From: Gemmatimonadaceae bacterium
GTDB taxonomy: Bacteria; Gemmatimonadota; Gemmatimonadetes; Gemmatimonadales; Gemmatimonadaceae
Direction: 5' to 3'
Length of the DNA: 64,000 bases
NCBI GenBank assembly: GCA_035533015.1
Contig: DATLUQ010000035.1
Span: 16,752-80,751, forward strand
The translations under genes were made by a program, and so were the position numbers. Shown in pieces: positions 37,108 to 46,044 of this stretch. The notes under the pieces were generated by a model. That model ran no database searches and was not told where the DNA came from. It was given only the letters and a program-made list of their open reading frames with translations. How positions within the stretch are numbered: the stretch's first letter is position 1; each line of letters opens with the position of its first letter.

Positions 37108-38295
37108 ATGTTCCGTGCGTCCTCCATCCGTCTGCCGTTCGCCGCCGCCCTTGCGGCGGCGCTCGCCGCGTGTGCGTCCGGTGGGCCAAGACCACCCGAT
37201 CAGAACCCGGCCCTCGTAGCCGCGGTGCGGGCCACGCCCCGCGTGGTGGCGGGAGAGAGCACGTGGGTGACGAGCGGACCGGGGTACGACATCGTGGCGT
37301 TCTCCAGGCGCGACATCGCCGATGTGGACTCGTCGGTGGCGCAGCAGAGCCGAGTGTACACGGAGCTATTCGGCAGTCCGCCAGCCAAAGTGGTGGTGAG
37401 CGTGCATCGCATCGCCGCGCCCACCCTGCTGAGCGCAGCGGGGATGGCATTCGCGTCTGGCCCGCCGCTGCCCGCGGGGTCCATGGAGCCCGTGGTCGAC
37501 ATTCCGCTGTTCGCTCCGTCGGCCCGCGAACACGACACGCCAACCGACCGCGTGATGCGCGCCTGGCTCTCGGCGCGTGCCACGACGCTCACCGGTCATC
37601 CGCCGGCCCAGGGCTCCACGGGGCTGGTGAACGATCCGCGCGTTCCCGATTGGGCAGAAGCGATGTTGCCCGCGCTCGTGGCACCCGGCGCGACGGTGGA
37701 CCGGATGGTGGCGGCGCTGTCGGCCGCCAACGTGCGCGTCTATCCGTTGGACGAGTTCTTCAGCATGCAGCCGCCGGTGCCGCTGATGGCGGGTCTCGAG
37801 GGCGGCCCTGATACCGCCGCCGGCCGCCGGGGCGCCGCGGGCCGCGCTGGCCGTGGCGACGAGGGCGGTGGTGAGCGGGGTGGCGGCGGTGAAGGTGGCG
37901 GTGAAGGTGGCGGCTATGGCGGAGGGTACGGCGGAGGGTACGGCGGAGGATACGGTGGTGGGTACGGCGGGCGTGAGGGCTTTGGCGGCGACATGGGGCG
38001 CGGCGGCATGGGTGAGCGCGGAATGCGCGGCGGCGGATCGCCGTCGCGCTCACGGCCGGCCGAGCCGTTGCGCGGTGCCGCGCTCTACGAGGTGCAGGCC
38101 ACGGTACTCGGCCATTATCTCATGGCACGCGAAGGTGCGTCGGCGCTCGGACAACTGGTCGACGCGCAGATCGCCGCCAAGCCGGTGGATGCGGTGCTCG
38201 CGGCGCAGTCGGCGGGCCCCAGAACGTTGCCCCAACTCGATTCGGATTGGCGGCAGTGGTTGAGCGCGCGCGCCGACCGCGCGAGGAAGCGTTGA
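37108..38295 (+). CDS. Gly-rich lipoprotein of unknown function
   Basis: A 395-residue protein with signal and lipobox (AAALAACASGG). A central region (about 40-210) of mixed strands follows, then a Gly/Arg/Tyr stretch (about 235-315) that includes five GGGY units, then a helical tail (about 320-395). The region around 100-220, with VVVSVHRIAAPTLLS, has no family I know. The Gly-rich part resembles low-complexity linkers or adhesive segments. The codons in the repeat are near-identical, so it may vary in length by slippage. Start by the ATG that begins the signal peptide. Confidence 0.65.
   Translation: MFRASSIRLPFAAALAAALAACASGGPRPPDQNPALVAAVRATPRVVAGESTWVTSGPGYDIVAFSRRDIADVDSSVAQQSRVYTELFGSPPAKVVVSVHRIAAPTLLSAAGMAFASGPPLPAGSMEPVVDIPLFAPSAREHDTPTDRVMRAWLSARATTLTGHPPAQGSTGLVNDPRVPDWAEAMLPALVAPGATVDRMVAALSAANVRVYPLDEFFSMQPPVPLMAGLEGGPDTAAGRRGAAGRAGRGDEGGGERGGGGEGGGEGGGYGGGYGGGYGGGYGGGYGGREGFGGDMGRGGMGERGMRGGGSPSRSRPAEPLRGAALYEVQATVLGHYLMAREGASALGQLVDAQIAAKPVDAVLAAQSAGPRTLPQLDSDWRQWLSARADRARKR
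37906..37965 (+). repeat. 12-bp tandem repeat encoding GGGY
   Basis: Five 12-bp units (of the kind GGCGGAGGGTAC with small changes) lie head to tail inside the lipoprotein gene and keep the reading frame. The 12-bp period means copy-number changes leave the frame intact. Confidence 0.75.
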
Positions 38296-38339
38296 GCGGC
38301 GCCGCGCCGTCCTAATGAAATCCTAACGGCAGGGGCGGA

Positions 38340-38368
38340 TTGACACATGGCGGACTATTTTCTTTAGT
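38340..38368 (+). promoter_or_regulatory. Sigma70-like promoter of the Gld-type ABC operon
   Basis: TTGACA (perfect -35), a 17-base spacer and TTTAGT as -10, about 90 bases before the ABC ATPase start. The region is AT-richer than its surroundings. Confidence 0.55.
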
Positions 38369-38457
38369 ACGATTGCTGGCCGGTCGCCCGCGGGGCCGTC
38401 GGCCGCTGAGGATGCCGCGCCGCCAGCTTCTCCTGACAGTTTCCACGAACCCATACC

Positions 38458-39426
38458 ATGTCGCTTCTTTCCCTGGAGCGCGTCACCAAGCGCTTTGACG
38501 GAATCACCGCGGTGGACGACGTATCGTTTACCGTAGATCGCGGCCAGGTGGTCGGCTTTCTGGGGCCCAACGGGGCCGGCAAGTCCACCACCATGCGCAT
38601 GATCACGCAGATCTTCGAGCCCGACGCCGGAGAGATTCGCCTGGACGGCGTGCCGCTCGCCGAAGCCGGGCGCGACGCCAAGCGGCGCATCGGATTTCTG
38701 CCCGAGAACAATCCGCTGTACGTCGAGATGCTCGTAGCCGAGTACCTCGATTTCGTGGGCCGGTTGCGCGGGCTGGTGGGCGCGGAGCGTGCTCGGGCCA
38801 CCGACGAGGCGGTGACGTCGACGGGTATCGAGCCGGTGTTCAACCGGCCGATCGGCGAGCTCTCCAAGGGCTACAAGCAGCGGGTGGGGCTGGCGGCGGC
38901 GATCCTGCACCGTCCGGACCTGCTGATTCTCGACGAGCCCACCGAAGGGCTCGATCCGAATCAACGCGTGGAGATTCGCCATCTGATCGGACACCTCGGG
39001 CGCGAGCGCACCGTGATGTTGTCCACGCACGTGCTGCCCGAAGTACAGCATACGTGTTCTCGGCTACTGATCATCAACAAGGGGCGGCTGGTAGCGGACG
39101 GGTCGGTGGACGAACTCGTGACGCGCGCCACGGCGGGTGTCCGGATCGGCGTCGAAGCGCGCGGCGCGAACGCCGAGTCGCGGCTGGCGGCGCTGCCCGG
39201 CGTGCGGACCGTGGAAGTGCAGGACGCGGACGACGGCCGGTGGCGGGCGCAGGTGTCGGCATCGTCGGAGACCGACCTGCGCCCCCGCATCTTCGAGATG
39301 GCGAAGACCGAGGGGTGGACGCTCTACGAACTCCACCAGGACACGGGGAGTCTGGAAGATCTGTTCCGTCAGTTGACGGGCGTTTCCGACGCGGCCGCCG
39401 GCGTGGCCGAGGAGTCCGGCACATGA
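38458..39426 (+). CDS. ABC transporter ATPase, GldA-like
   Basis: A 322-residue ATPase: Walker A GPNGAGKST, a distinctive RRIGFLPENNPLYVEM in the Q-loop part, signature ELSKGYKQRVGLA, Walker B LLILDEPTEGLD and the switch His (LSTHVLPE). The ELSKGYKQRVG form is characteristic of gliding-motility GldA and related ATPases. It drives the membrane component fused with GldG encoded next (4-base ATGA overlap). Such systems have been linked to gliding, secretion or envelope remodelling; which applies here is not known. Confidence 0.9.
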   Translation: MSLLSLERVTKRFDGITAVDDVSFTVDRGQVVGFLGPNGAGKSTTMRMITQIFEPDAGEIRLDGVPLAEAGRDAKRRIGFLPENNPLYVEMLVAEYLDFVGRLRGLVGAERARATDEAVTSTGIEPVFNRPIGELSKGYKQRVGLAAAILHRPDLLILDEPTEGLDPNQRVEIRHLIGHLGRERTVMLSTHVLPEVQHTCSRLLIINKGRLVADGSVDELVTRATAGVRIGVEARGANAESRLAALPGVRTVEVQDADDGRWRAQVSASSETDLRPRIFEMAKTEGWTLYELHQDTGSLEDLFRQLTGVSDAAAGVAEESGT

Positions 39427-41660
39427 TCGGGCGCATCTGGACGATTGCCCGCCGCGAAGTGAAGGCGCTGTTCGATCATCCCACGGGCTACGTACTGCTG
39501 GTCGTGTTCCTGGCCGGCAACGCGTTCATGTACTTCCGCCAGACGTATCTGGACGGCGAGGCGACGCTGAGGCCGATGCTCGAGCTGCTGCCGTGGCTGT
39601 TCCTGTTCTTCGTGCCGGCGGTGGCGATGCGGACGCTGGCCGAGGACAACCGGAGCGGCGTCCTTGAAGTGGTGCTCACGCAGCCGGTGAGCGAACTCGA
39701 GCTGCTCCTCGGGAAGTTCGCGGGGGCGGTGATTTTTCTGTGGATCGGCCTGGCCCTCACGCTGCCCATTCCGTTCGCGTTGACGCTCGGCGCCACGCTG
39801 CAGTGGGGGCCGATCGTGGCGCAGTATGTGGGCGCCGCACTGCTCGCCCTGGGGCTGGTGGGTGTGGGGGTGTGGGCATCGAGTGTGGCGCGCAGCCAGA
39901 TCACGGCGTTCATCCTCGGCGTGGCCGTGATGTTCGTGCTCATTCTGTTCGGGCTCGATCCGCTGATCGTCGGGCTGCCGCCCACGCTGGGCACGATCGC
40001 GGCCAACCTGGGAGTGTTGTCGCACTTCCAGAACATGGGCCGTGGCGTGATCGACCTGCGCGACGCGATCTACTTTCTGTCGCTCGCCGGCGTCTTTCTG
40101 GCGCTGGCGTACGGTACGCTGCTGGGACGAAAGCTGGCGCCCGGCCGTGCGGCGCGGCGGCGTCTGGTGGTCGGCGTGGCGCTGGCCGTGGCCACGCTGG
40201 TCGTGGTGAATCTGATGGGCAGCCACATCAATGGCCGGCTCGATCTCACGCCCGGGCACATGTACACGTTGTCATCGGGCACGAAGCAGATCGTGGACGC
40301 GTTGCCCGATGTCGTGACGATCAAGGAGTTCGCGTCGGATGCCCTTCCGACCCAGGTGGCGCTCACCAAGCGCGACGTGGACGATCTGCTGCGCGATCTG
40401 CGGTCCGCGGCCCATGGCAAGATCCGGGTGGAGGAGCGCGATCCGAGCGCCGACACCGCGGCGGCCAACGATGCCCAGCGGCTTGGCGTCCGGCCCGTGC
40501 AGTTCAACGTCGTCGGTCGTTCCTCGTTACAGGTCAAGCAGGGGTACTTCGGGCTCGCCATCCAGTACGAGGGCCGCAAGCAGGCCATCGGGTACGTGAA
40601 CGAGACCGATGATCTCGAGTACCAACTGGCCACCGCCATCCAGTCGCTGACGCGGCCCTCCAAGCCGGCGATCGCGCTGTACGACATGGCCACCGGACCA
40701 GGCGTGACCTTCCAGATCCTCAAGACCCAGCTGGACAAGTCGTACGACGTGCGCGCCCTGACGCTGGCCGACACCACGCAGCCGGCGGCCGACGTGAAGA
40801 CGGCGGTGATCATCGGCGGGCCCGATTCGGTGCCGCCCCCGGTGCGCGCGCGATTTGCGGCGATGTTCCAACGCGGGGGCAGCGCGCTGTTCCTGGTGAA
40901 CGGCATGCATCCATCGACGCAGGAGCCGGTTGCCTACACGAGGCCCGTGGGGTGGAACCAGGTGATCGCGCCATTCGGCGTGTCGGTGGTGCCCGATCTG
41001 GCGTACGATCTCGTGTCCAGCGAACTCGTGCCGATGCCGTCGCCCGCCGGCCAGGTCCTGTCGCGATATCCGCTGTTCATCGACGCGCACACGAGCGGGC
41101 AGTCGGTGGTGAACCGGCAGATCGACAACGTCCTGCTGACGTGGGCGAGCACGGTGGACACCACGGCCAAGTCGCCGTACGAGCGCACGCCGTTGTACGT
41201 GACCACGCGCGACGCCGGGATCCTCACCGGCACGGCGTCGATCAGTCCGGGACGCGACTTCCCGCAGGACAGTCTGGGCGTGCGGCTGTTGGGCGTGCAG
41301 GCGGAGGCGCGCTCGCCGGCGGACAGCGCCGCGGCGCGCGGCCGCGTGATCGTGGTCGGAACCTCGAACATCGTGGCCGACCGGATCGTGCCCCATGCGC
41401 CGCAGAACATGGACTTCGTGCTCAACGCGGTAGACTGGCTGGCGCAGGATGCCGCGCTCATCTCCATCCGGTCCAAGAACCGGGCGCTGCCCAAGCTCGC
41501 GTTCACCAGCGATGCCACGCGGAACGGCGTGAAGTATCTGAACCTGATCGTGGTGCCGCTGCTGGTGGGCGTGGCGGGGTTGTTCACCCTGGCGCGCCGG
41601 CGCCGCAAGACCCGCGAGCCGTACCGGCCGCTGCGCGCGGCGGGGGAGGGCGCCGTATGA
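39423..41660 (+). CDS. Fused GldF permease and GldG auxiliary protein
   Basis: A 745-residue fusion. The first about 240 residues are an ABC-2 permease of GldF type with six membrane segments (IARREVKALFDHPTGY at the N-terminus, and EDNRSGVLEVVLTQPVSELE, the loop typical of GldF). After one more helix (about 245-265) comes the GldG/ABC-transporter auxiliary domain (about 280-700): SGTKQIVDALPDVVTIKEFAS, YVNETDDLEYQLATAIQSLT and the GGPDSVPPPV block. A final helix (about 710-728) precedes an Arg-rich tail. In Bacteroidota these are usually two genes. ATGA overlaps on both sides tie it to the ATPase and the DUF4340 protein. Confidence 0.88.
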   Translation: MIGRIWTIARREVKALFDHPTGYVLLVVFLAGNAFMYFRQTYLDGEATLRPMLELLPWLFLFFVPAVAMRTLAEDNRSGVLEVVLTQPVSELELLLGKFAGAVIFLWIGLALTLPIPFALTLGATLQWGPIVAQYVGAALLALGLVGVGVWASSVARSQITAFILGVAVMFVLILFGLDPLIVGLPPTLGTIAANLGVLSHFQNMGRGVIDLRDAIYFLSLAGVFLALAYGTLLGRKLAPGRAARRRLVVGVALAVATLVVVNLMGSHINGRLDLTPGHMYTLSSGTKQIVDALPDVVTIKEFASDALPTQVALTKRDVDDLLRDLRSAAHGKIRVEERDPSADTAAANDAQRLGVRPVQFNVVGRSSLQVKQGYFGLAIQYEGRKQAIGYVNETDDLEYQLATAIQSLTRPSKPAIALYDMATGPGVTFQILKTQLDKSYDVRALTLADTTQPAADVKTAVIIGGPDSVPPPVRARFAAMFQRGGSALFLVNGMHPSTQEPVAYTRPVGWNQVIAPFGVSVVPDLAYDLVSSELVPMPSPAGQVLSRYPLFIDAHTSGQSVVNRQIDNVLLTWASTVDTTAKSPYERTPLYVTTRDAGILTGTASISPGRDFPQDSLGVRLLGVQAEARSPADSAAARGRVIVVGTSNIVADRIVPHAPQNMDFVLNAVDWLAQDAALISIRSKNRALPKLAFTSDATRNGVKYLNLIVVPLLVGVAGLFTLARRRRKTREPYRPLRAAGEGAV

Positions 41661-42580
41661 GCACCAAACAACTGCTGCGGTTGGTCATCATCTTGGTGGT
41701 GCTGCTGGGTGTGTGGGGGGTGATGGTGCTGACGCGCCGTCCCTCGCACGACCGCGACGTGCGACTCGCCTTCCCATCCATCGATACCGCGACGGTGGAC
41801 ACGGTGGCGATCACGGCACACGGCGATACCGCGCTGCTCGTGCGCGCAGCCGGCCGCCAGTGGATGGTGAACGGGTACCCGGCCGCGAAGACCAACGTGC
41901 GGCAGATGCTGTACGCGCTCCGGGACACCAGCAACCGCCTGATCGTCGTGGCCCAGAGCCCGGCGGCCGAAGCCTCACTCGGGGTGACGGCCGATAGCGG
42001 GCAACGGGTGCGGATCGTGGCCGGTGGGCGCACGGTGCTCGATTGGACGACGGGGCACCAGACCGACGACTACGCCGGGCTGTACGTCCGGCCGACGGCG
42101 GGCGACGCGGTGTACGCCATGCACGGCACGCTGGTGGGATCGTTCGGCCACAAGCTGGACGAATGGCGCGACCGGACGATCGTCGCCCTGGCGCGCGAGG
42201 GCGTGCAGCGGGTGGACGTGGAGCACGGCCGCGATAAGTATTCCGTCATACGCGGACCCAAGGCGTGGATGGTGGGCCAGGCGACGGCCGACTCCGCGGT
42301 GGCGGCCCGGCTGGTCAATCAGCTGAATCCGCTCACGGCCCAGGCCTTCGCCACGCCGGCGCAGGCTGCCGCGGCGAATTTCGGCCACCCGACGGCGCGG
42401 GTGCGGGTGTTCGGGCCGACGGGAGCGCTGCTGGCCGACATCCTGTTCGATTCCACGAAGGCCGGCGTGTGGGCCCGGGCCGATTCCGGCCGCACGGTCT
42501 ACCAGGTCGGGGACTGGGTGCTGGCCACCCTCGCTCCCACCGAACGCACGCTCCGGGCGGGCGTGCCGAGAGCTCGCTAG
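41657..42580 (+). CDS. DUF4340 membrane-anchored protein
   Basis: A 307-residue protein. One N-terminal membrane segment (about 7-25, LLRLVIILVVLLGVWGVMV), then a periplasmic domain with repeated beta/alpha units typical of DUF4340: GRQWMVNGYPAAKTNVRQMLYAL, VVAQSPAAEASLGVT and YAGLYVRPTAGDAVYAM. DUF4340 genes commonly follow GldG-type genes, as here. It probably forms part of the exported complex. The ATG overlaps the fusion gene stop and is preceded by a GGGGGAGGG site. Confidence 0.85.
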   Translation: MSTKQLLRLVIILVVLLGVWGVMVLTRRPSHDRDVRLAFPSIDTATVDTVAITAHGDTALLVRAAGRQWMVNGYPAAKTNVRQMLYALRDTSNRLIVVAQSPAAEASLGVTADSGQRVRIVAGGRTVLDWTTGHQTDDYAGLYVRPTAGDAVYAMHGTLVGSFGHKLDEWRDRTIVALAREGVQRVDVEHGRDKYSVIRGPKAWMVGQATADSAVAARLVNQLNPLTAQAFATPAQAAAANFGHPTARVRVFGPTGALLADILFDSTKAGVWARADSGRTVYQVGDWVLATLAPTERTLRAGVPRAR

Positions 42581-42623
42581 CGGCCGCCGGCCGCGCGATC
42601 GGGCGCGCGGCCCCGGCGCATGC

Positions 42624-43313
42624 TCACGGGCGGGCCGGCGTGGCGCTGTAGAGCTCAGGCAACTCCCGTTTGAGATTCACCACCTTGGGCGCGTCGTTGA
42701 TCACGATGTACGCGTTGTCCGGGTGGTTGCGGGCGTAATCCTGGTGGTATGCCTCGGCGTCGTAGAACGCCGTGAACGGAGCGACCTGCGTGACGATCGG
42801 CCGGCCAAACACCTTGGCCGCCGTCAACTGCGCGATGTACGCGTCGGCGATGCGTTGCTGGTTGGCGTTGGTGACGAAGATCGCCGAACGATACTGCGTG
42901 CCGACGTCGGGCCCCTGGCGGTCGAGCTCGGTGGGATCGTGCGCCACCGCGAAGAACACCTGGAGCAGCCGCCCATATGTGATCTTGGATGGGTCGAACA
43001 CGATCTTTACCGACTCGGCGTGGCCCGAGGTGCCGCTGCTCACCATCTCGTAGTCGGGGTTCGCCACGTGGCCGCCCGTGTAGCCCGCGGTGGCGCTGAT
43101 CACGCCCTTCACGTGCTCGAACACCGCCTGGATGCCCCAGAAGCAGCCGCCCGCGAACACGGCCACCCGCTGGCCGGACGCGGGGGTGAGGGGCGCATCG
43201 ACGAGGGGATCGGGGATGGTGACGGCGGCGCTGGCCACGCGGCAGGAAGCGGCGCTGAGCATGAGAATCAAGGCTCCGGCAAGAAGTACGGCGGGGGGCG
43301 TGGTTCTGGTCAC
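42624..43313 (-). CDS. msrA: Exported peptide-methionine (S)-S-oxide reductase MsrA
   Basis: A 229-residue MsrA. The active-site block GCFWGIQAVFEHVKGV (Cys about 57) and TGGHVANPDYEMVSSGTSGHAE, DPTELDRQGPDVGTQYRSAIF are intact. It has an N-terminal leader (GTG start, hydrophobic stretch, a lipobox-like LSAASC at 19-24), so it is exported and probably lipid-anchored, unlike cytoplasmic E. coli MsrA. It repairs methionine sulfoxide in envelope proteins. Shine-Dalgarno GGGAG upstream. No resolving thioredoxin is fused; a TlpA-type protein is encoded about 2 kb away. Start choice rests on the leader. Confidence 0.9.
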   Translation of the reverse strand: MTRTTPPAVLLAGALILMLSAASCRVASAAVTIPDPLVDAPLTPASGQRVAVFAGGCFWGIQAVFEHVKGVISATAGYTGGHVANPDYEMVSSGTSGHAESVKIVFDPSKITYGRLLQVFFAVAHDPTELDRQGPDVGTQYRSAIFVTNANQQRIADAYIAQLTAAKVFGRPIVTQVAPFTAFYDAEAYHQDYARNHPDNAYIVINDAPKVVNLKRELPELYSATPARP

Positions 43314-43462
43314 GGAACGGCTCCCGGGGTGCCGGGCGCCCCGAGGGGCGTTCCGGTGCGACTTGGCGGCGCGGCGGCGCTCGGAACGAACGCCGCCGGT
43401 CCGTGCTGTATCAATGCGCGAGGAGCGGGAAAGTTCCAGGGTAGGAGAGTAGGAGGGGGTAG

Positions 43463-43486
43463 GCGCTGGCGAGTCTACGCCAGCGC
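43463..43486 (-). terminator. Hairpin straddling the aminotransferase stop codon
   Basis: Arms GCGCTGGCG and CGCCAGCGC (9 bp, perfect) enclose six bases that contain the TAG stop of the minus-strand gene. On the transcript a pyrimidine-rich tract follows. It is a probable terminator embedded in the gene end. Confidence 0.5.
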
Positions 43487-44632
43487 GCCCCGGATCACCT
43501 CGACCGCCCGCTGCATCTCGGCCATGGTCCCGATGGACACCCGCAGGTGCGTGTTCAGCGGCGGGAATGGCCGCCCGAGCGACACGCCCTGCTTGAGGCA
43601 TTCGGCCTTGAAGGTCTTCACGTCGCGCCGGATGTCCACCATCACGAAGTTGGCCTGCGAATCGCTGGTGGCATAGCCGGCGTTGCGGAAGAAGTCGAGG
43701 GTGAACGCGCGCGCGCTGCGGTTGAGCCGCTGCTCGTCCGCAATCCGTCCGGTGTCGGCCACCGTGACCGTCGCGCCGGCCAGCGCCGGCTGGTTGGTGT
43801 TGGTCTCGAGCAGCCAGGGGCGCATGCGTTTGAGCGTTTCCGGCCGGGCGATGGCGTATCCGAGGCGTAGCCCCGCCATCCCGTACACCTTGGAGAAGGT
43901 GCGGGCGACGACGACGTTCGGGTTCTCGAGCGCCAGCGGGATGGCCGTGGCGTACGATGGATCGTCCACGTACTCGTGGTACGCCTCGTCGATCAGCACG
44001 ACCGTGGCGGGCGAGGCGGCCGCCACCTGCTCCACGAACTGCCGCACGGCGGCCGCCCCGAGCACCGTGGCCGTGGGATTGTTCGGATTGCACAGATACA
44101 CCACGCCGGCGCCCTTGGCGGCGCTCGCCATGGCGTCCAGATCGAGCCGTAGCTTGGCGTCCACGGGCACGTTGCGAACCGGCGCGTTCACCGTCGGCGC
44201 GAACCGCCCCATGACCTCGAACGTGGGTGAGCCCTGGACGAGCGCGCGCCCCGGTCCGGCGAACGCCGCCGTCGCCACGCGCAGAATCTCCGTGGAGCCG
44301 CAGCCCAGCATGAGGTTCTCGACCTTCACGCCGCGCGCCGCCGCGATCGCATCGAGGGCCGCCCGCTCCTCTCCGCGTGGATAGCGGTTGGCCACGCCGA
44401 ACGAATCGCGTACGGCGGCGAATACACGATCACCGGGCCCGTTTGGATTCTCGTTGCTGTCGATGCGGACGAGGCTGGCCGGCGGGACGCTCCACGCGGG
44501 CGGGTCGCCGGGTTCGGGGCGGCCGAGCGCGAGGAGTGCTTCGGCGCCGCGCGCCGAGATGATGGGCCGCAACATGACGCCGGCGCTGCCGGCGCCCACG
44601 GAGGCGAGAAAGGCGCGACGGGAGAGCGACAT
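43475..44632 (-). CDS. Tat-exported class II PLP aminotransferase (HisC-like)
   Basis: A 385-residue fold-type I PLP enzyme close to histidinol-phosphate aminotransferases: SNENPNGPG, LGCGSTEILR, YLCNPNNPTATVL, VLIDEAYHEYVDD and the PLP-lysine block TFSKVYGMAGLRLGYA are all present. It begins with a twin-arginine signal (SRRAFLASVGAG, followed by a hydrophobic stretch), so it is exported folded with its cofactor, which is unusual for a histidine-pathway enzyme. The substrate outside the cytoplasm is unknown. GGAG precedes the ATG. A neighbouring exported MsrA and TlpA make an envelope cluster. Confidence 0.88.
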   Translation of the reverse strand: MSLSRRAFLASVGAGSAGVMLRPIISARGAEALLALGRPEPGDPPAWSVPPASLVRIDSNENPNGPGDRVFAAVRDSFGVANRYPRGEERAALDAIAAARGVKVENLMLGCGSTEILRVATAAFAGPGRALVQGSPTFEVMGRFAPTVNAPVRNVPVDAKLRLDLDAMASAAKGAGVVYLCNPNNPTATVLGAAAVRQFVEQVAAASPATVVLIDEAYHEYVDDPSYATAIPLALENPNVVVARTFSKVYGMAGLRLGYAIARPETLKRMRPWLLETNTNQPALAGATVTVADTGRIADEQRLNRSARAFTLDFFRNAGYATSDSQANFVMVDIRRDVKTFKAECLKQGVSLGRPFPPLNTHLRVSIGTMAEMQRAVEVIRGALA

Positions 44633-44760
44633 CGGACGGCTCCGGAAGGGTGGCCGCGAAGAACATAACCCGGCAGCAGCGGACCACAACCACGGGCCGA
44701 ACGCCGTGGGCCGCGAGCTGCGATCCCGCGGCAAGGGTGCGGAGAGAAGGGAGCTCGGCG

Positions 44761-45168
44761 CTATTTCGCGAACGTACTCGTATGCCCGTTGACGGGCACG
44801 GTGACGGTGTCCTGCGACAGGGACAGGGTCGCGGCGTACACCGATGAGTTCGACGCGATGAGCGTGAGGTTGTTGCCGAGCACGGTCCATTGCCCGGAGG
44901 CCGTGAACGTGGACGTCGTGCCGGCGCTGCTGTCCGTCTGGCTCAGGGTGAATTTCACATCGGAGCCAATGATGAGCGAACCGCGCACGAAGATGCCCGA
45001 ATCGGTCTGGGCGGGAAGATCCGTGCCATCGACGGCCACCAGCTGGTAGGTGCCGACCATGTGAAGCCCCGAGGCGGGATTGGCAACGCCTGTGTTGCAC
45101 GCGCTGATCGTGCCGGCCGCAGCGATCAGTAGGGTGAGAGCCGAAAATCTGAGCGAGAACCGCGTCAT
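44761..45168 (-). CDS. Small lipoprotein of unknown function
   Basis: A 135-residue protein with a signal and lipobox (GTISACNTG). The remainder has alternating strands (MVGTYQLVAVDGTDLPA, SGQWTVLGNNLTLIASNSSVYAATL) like a lipocalin-type or META-like beta-barrel. No residues point to a ligand. Start by GGAG nine bases before the ATG. It is divergent from the TlpA-type gene with 55 bases between starts. Confidence 0.65.
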   Translation of the reverse strand: MTRFSLRFSALTLLIAAAGTISACNTGVANPASGLHMVGTYQLVAVDGTDLPAQTDSGIFVRGSLIIGSDVKFTLSQTDSSAGTTSTFTASGQWTVLGNNLTLIASNSSVYAATLSLSQDTVTVPVNGHTSTFAK

Positions 45169-45223
45169 ATCGAGAACTCCGTGCGGCGGGCGTGGAAGCA
45201 ACCGGAATGGATGCGCGTCGACG

Positions 45224-45949
45224 ATGCCCGGGTTGAAGACGCCCGGACCTCATAAGAAGACACCTGCGGGACCGAAAAGTGTCACGCTGGCCGGCCCGCC
45301 GCCGCCGCAGGTGGCCGCCGGTGCCGAGTCCGAGCTGGGGGAAGCGGAAACTGCGAGGCCGATATTTATTTCGGAGCATGTCGATCCCGATCGCGTGACG
45401 GAACCGCGCCGGCCGTGGGCGCTCGCGGCCATCGGCGTGACGGCGTTCGTGGCGGGTGCCGCGTGGCTGCTGCGCGGATGGCTGGCCACGGCGCCGGCGC
45501 CCGTCACGGCCGGTTCCCTGGCGCCGGCGTTCGAAGCCACGACAGTGGATGCCTCGCGCGCAACGCGCGCGCTGAGCGACTACGCCGGCCATCCCGTGCT
45601 GCTCAACTTCTGGGCCACCTGGTGCCAGCCCTGCCGCGAGGAGATGGCGAGCTTCGAGCAACTGTATCGCGACGATGGCCCGCGCGGGCTGCGCATCGTG
45701 GCCGTGAGCGTGGACGATCCCGGCGCCGACCCGGCAATTCGTGCCTTCGTGAGCCGGTACGGACTCACGTTCGACGTGCTGCACGACCGCCGCTCGCGTG
45801 CGAGGGACCGCTACCAGGTGCGCGGCGTACCCGAGACCTTCTTCATCTCGGCGGACGGCCGCATTGTCGGCACGCAGTTCGTGCGTGACTGGGCATCGGG
45901 CGCGAGCCGCGCAATGGTCGATTCACTGCTGTTCGGCGGCCGTCCGTAG
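45224..45949 (+). CDS. TlpA/ResA-type membrane thioredoxin
   Basis: A 241-residue protein: a Pro/Lys-rich cytoplasmic N-terminus (to about 60), one membrane segment (about 65-90), and a periplasmic thioredoxin fold. The redox motif is WCQPC (about 133-137, in FWATWCQPCREEM), and the cis-Pro region is GVPETFFISADGRIVG. It belongs to the TlpA/ResA-type thiol:disulfide oxidoreductases used in cytochrome c maturation or envelope repair. It could supply electrons to the exported MsrA (inference from proximity). No strong Shine-Dalgarno site is visible. Confidence 0.85.
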   Translation: MPGLKTPGPHKKTPAGPKSVTLAGPPPPQVAAGAESELGEAETARPIFISEHVDPDRVTEPRRPWALAAIGVTAFVAGAAWLLRGWLATAPAPVTAGSLAPAFEATTVDASRATRALSDYAGHPVLLNFWATWCQPCREEMASFEQLYRDDGPRGLRIVAVSVDDPGADPAIRAFVSRYGLTFDVLHDRRSRARDRYQVRGVPETFFISADGRIVGTQFVRDWASGASRAMVDSLLFGGRP

Positions 45950-46044
45950 CGGGCCGCTGGTCCCCCGGCGCGCGCCGGTTCATATTCGGACGTTCGACGC
46001 CCGCCGCGTCGGGCCCCCGCCGTCCCACCATCCGGAGAATGCAG

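Noticed and set aside
37906..37965. Possible CRISPR array
   Set aside because: Units are 12 bp, directly adjacent and translated in frame as GGGY within a lipoprotein; there are no spacers.
46039..46044. First ATG of the M14 peptidase gene as start
   Set aside because: GGAG lies only one base before it; the second ATG has a spacing near eight and gives the same signal peptide.
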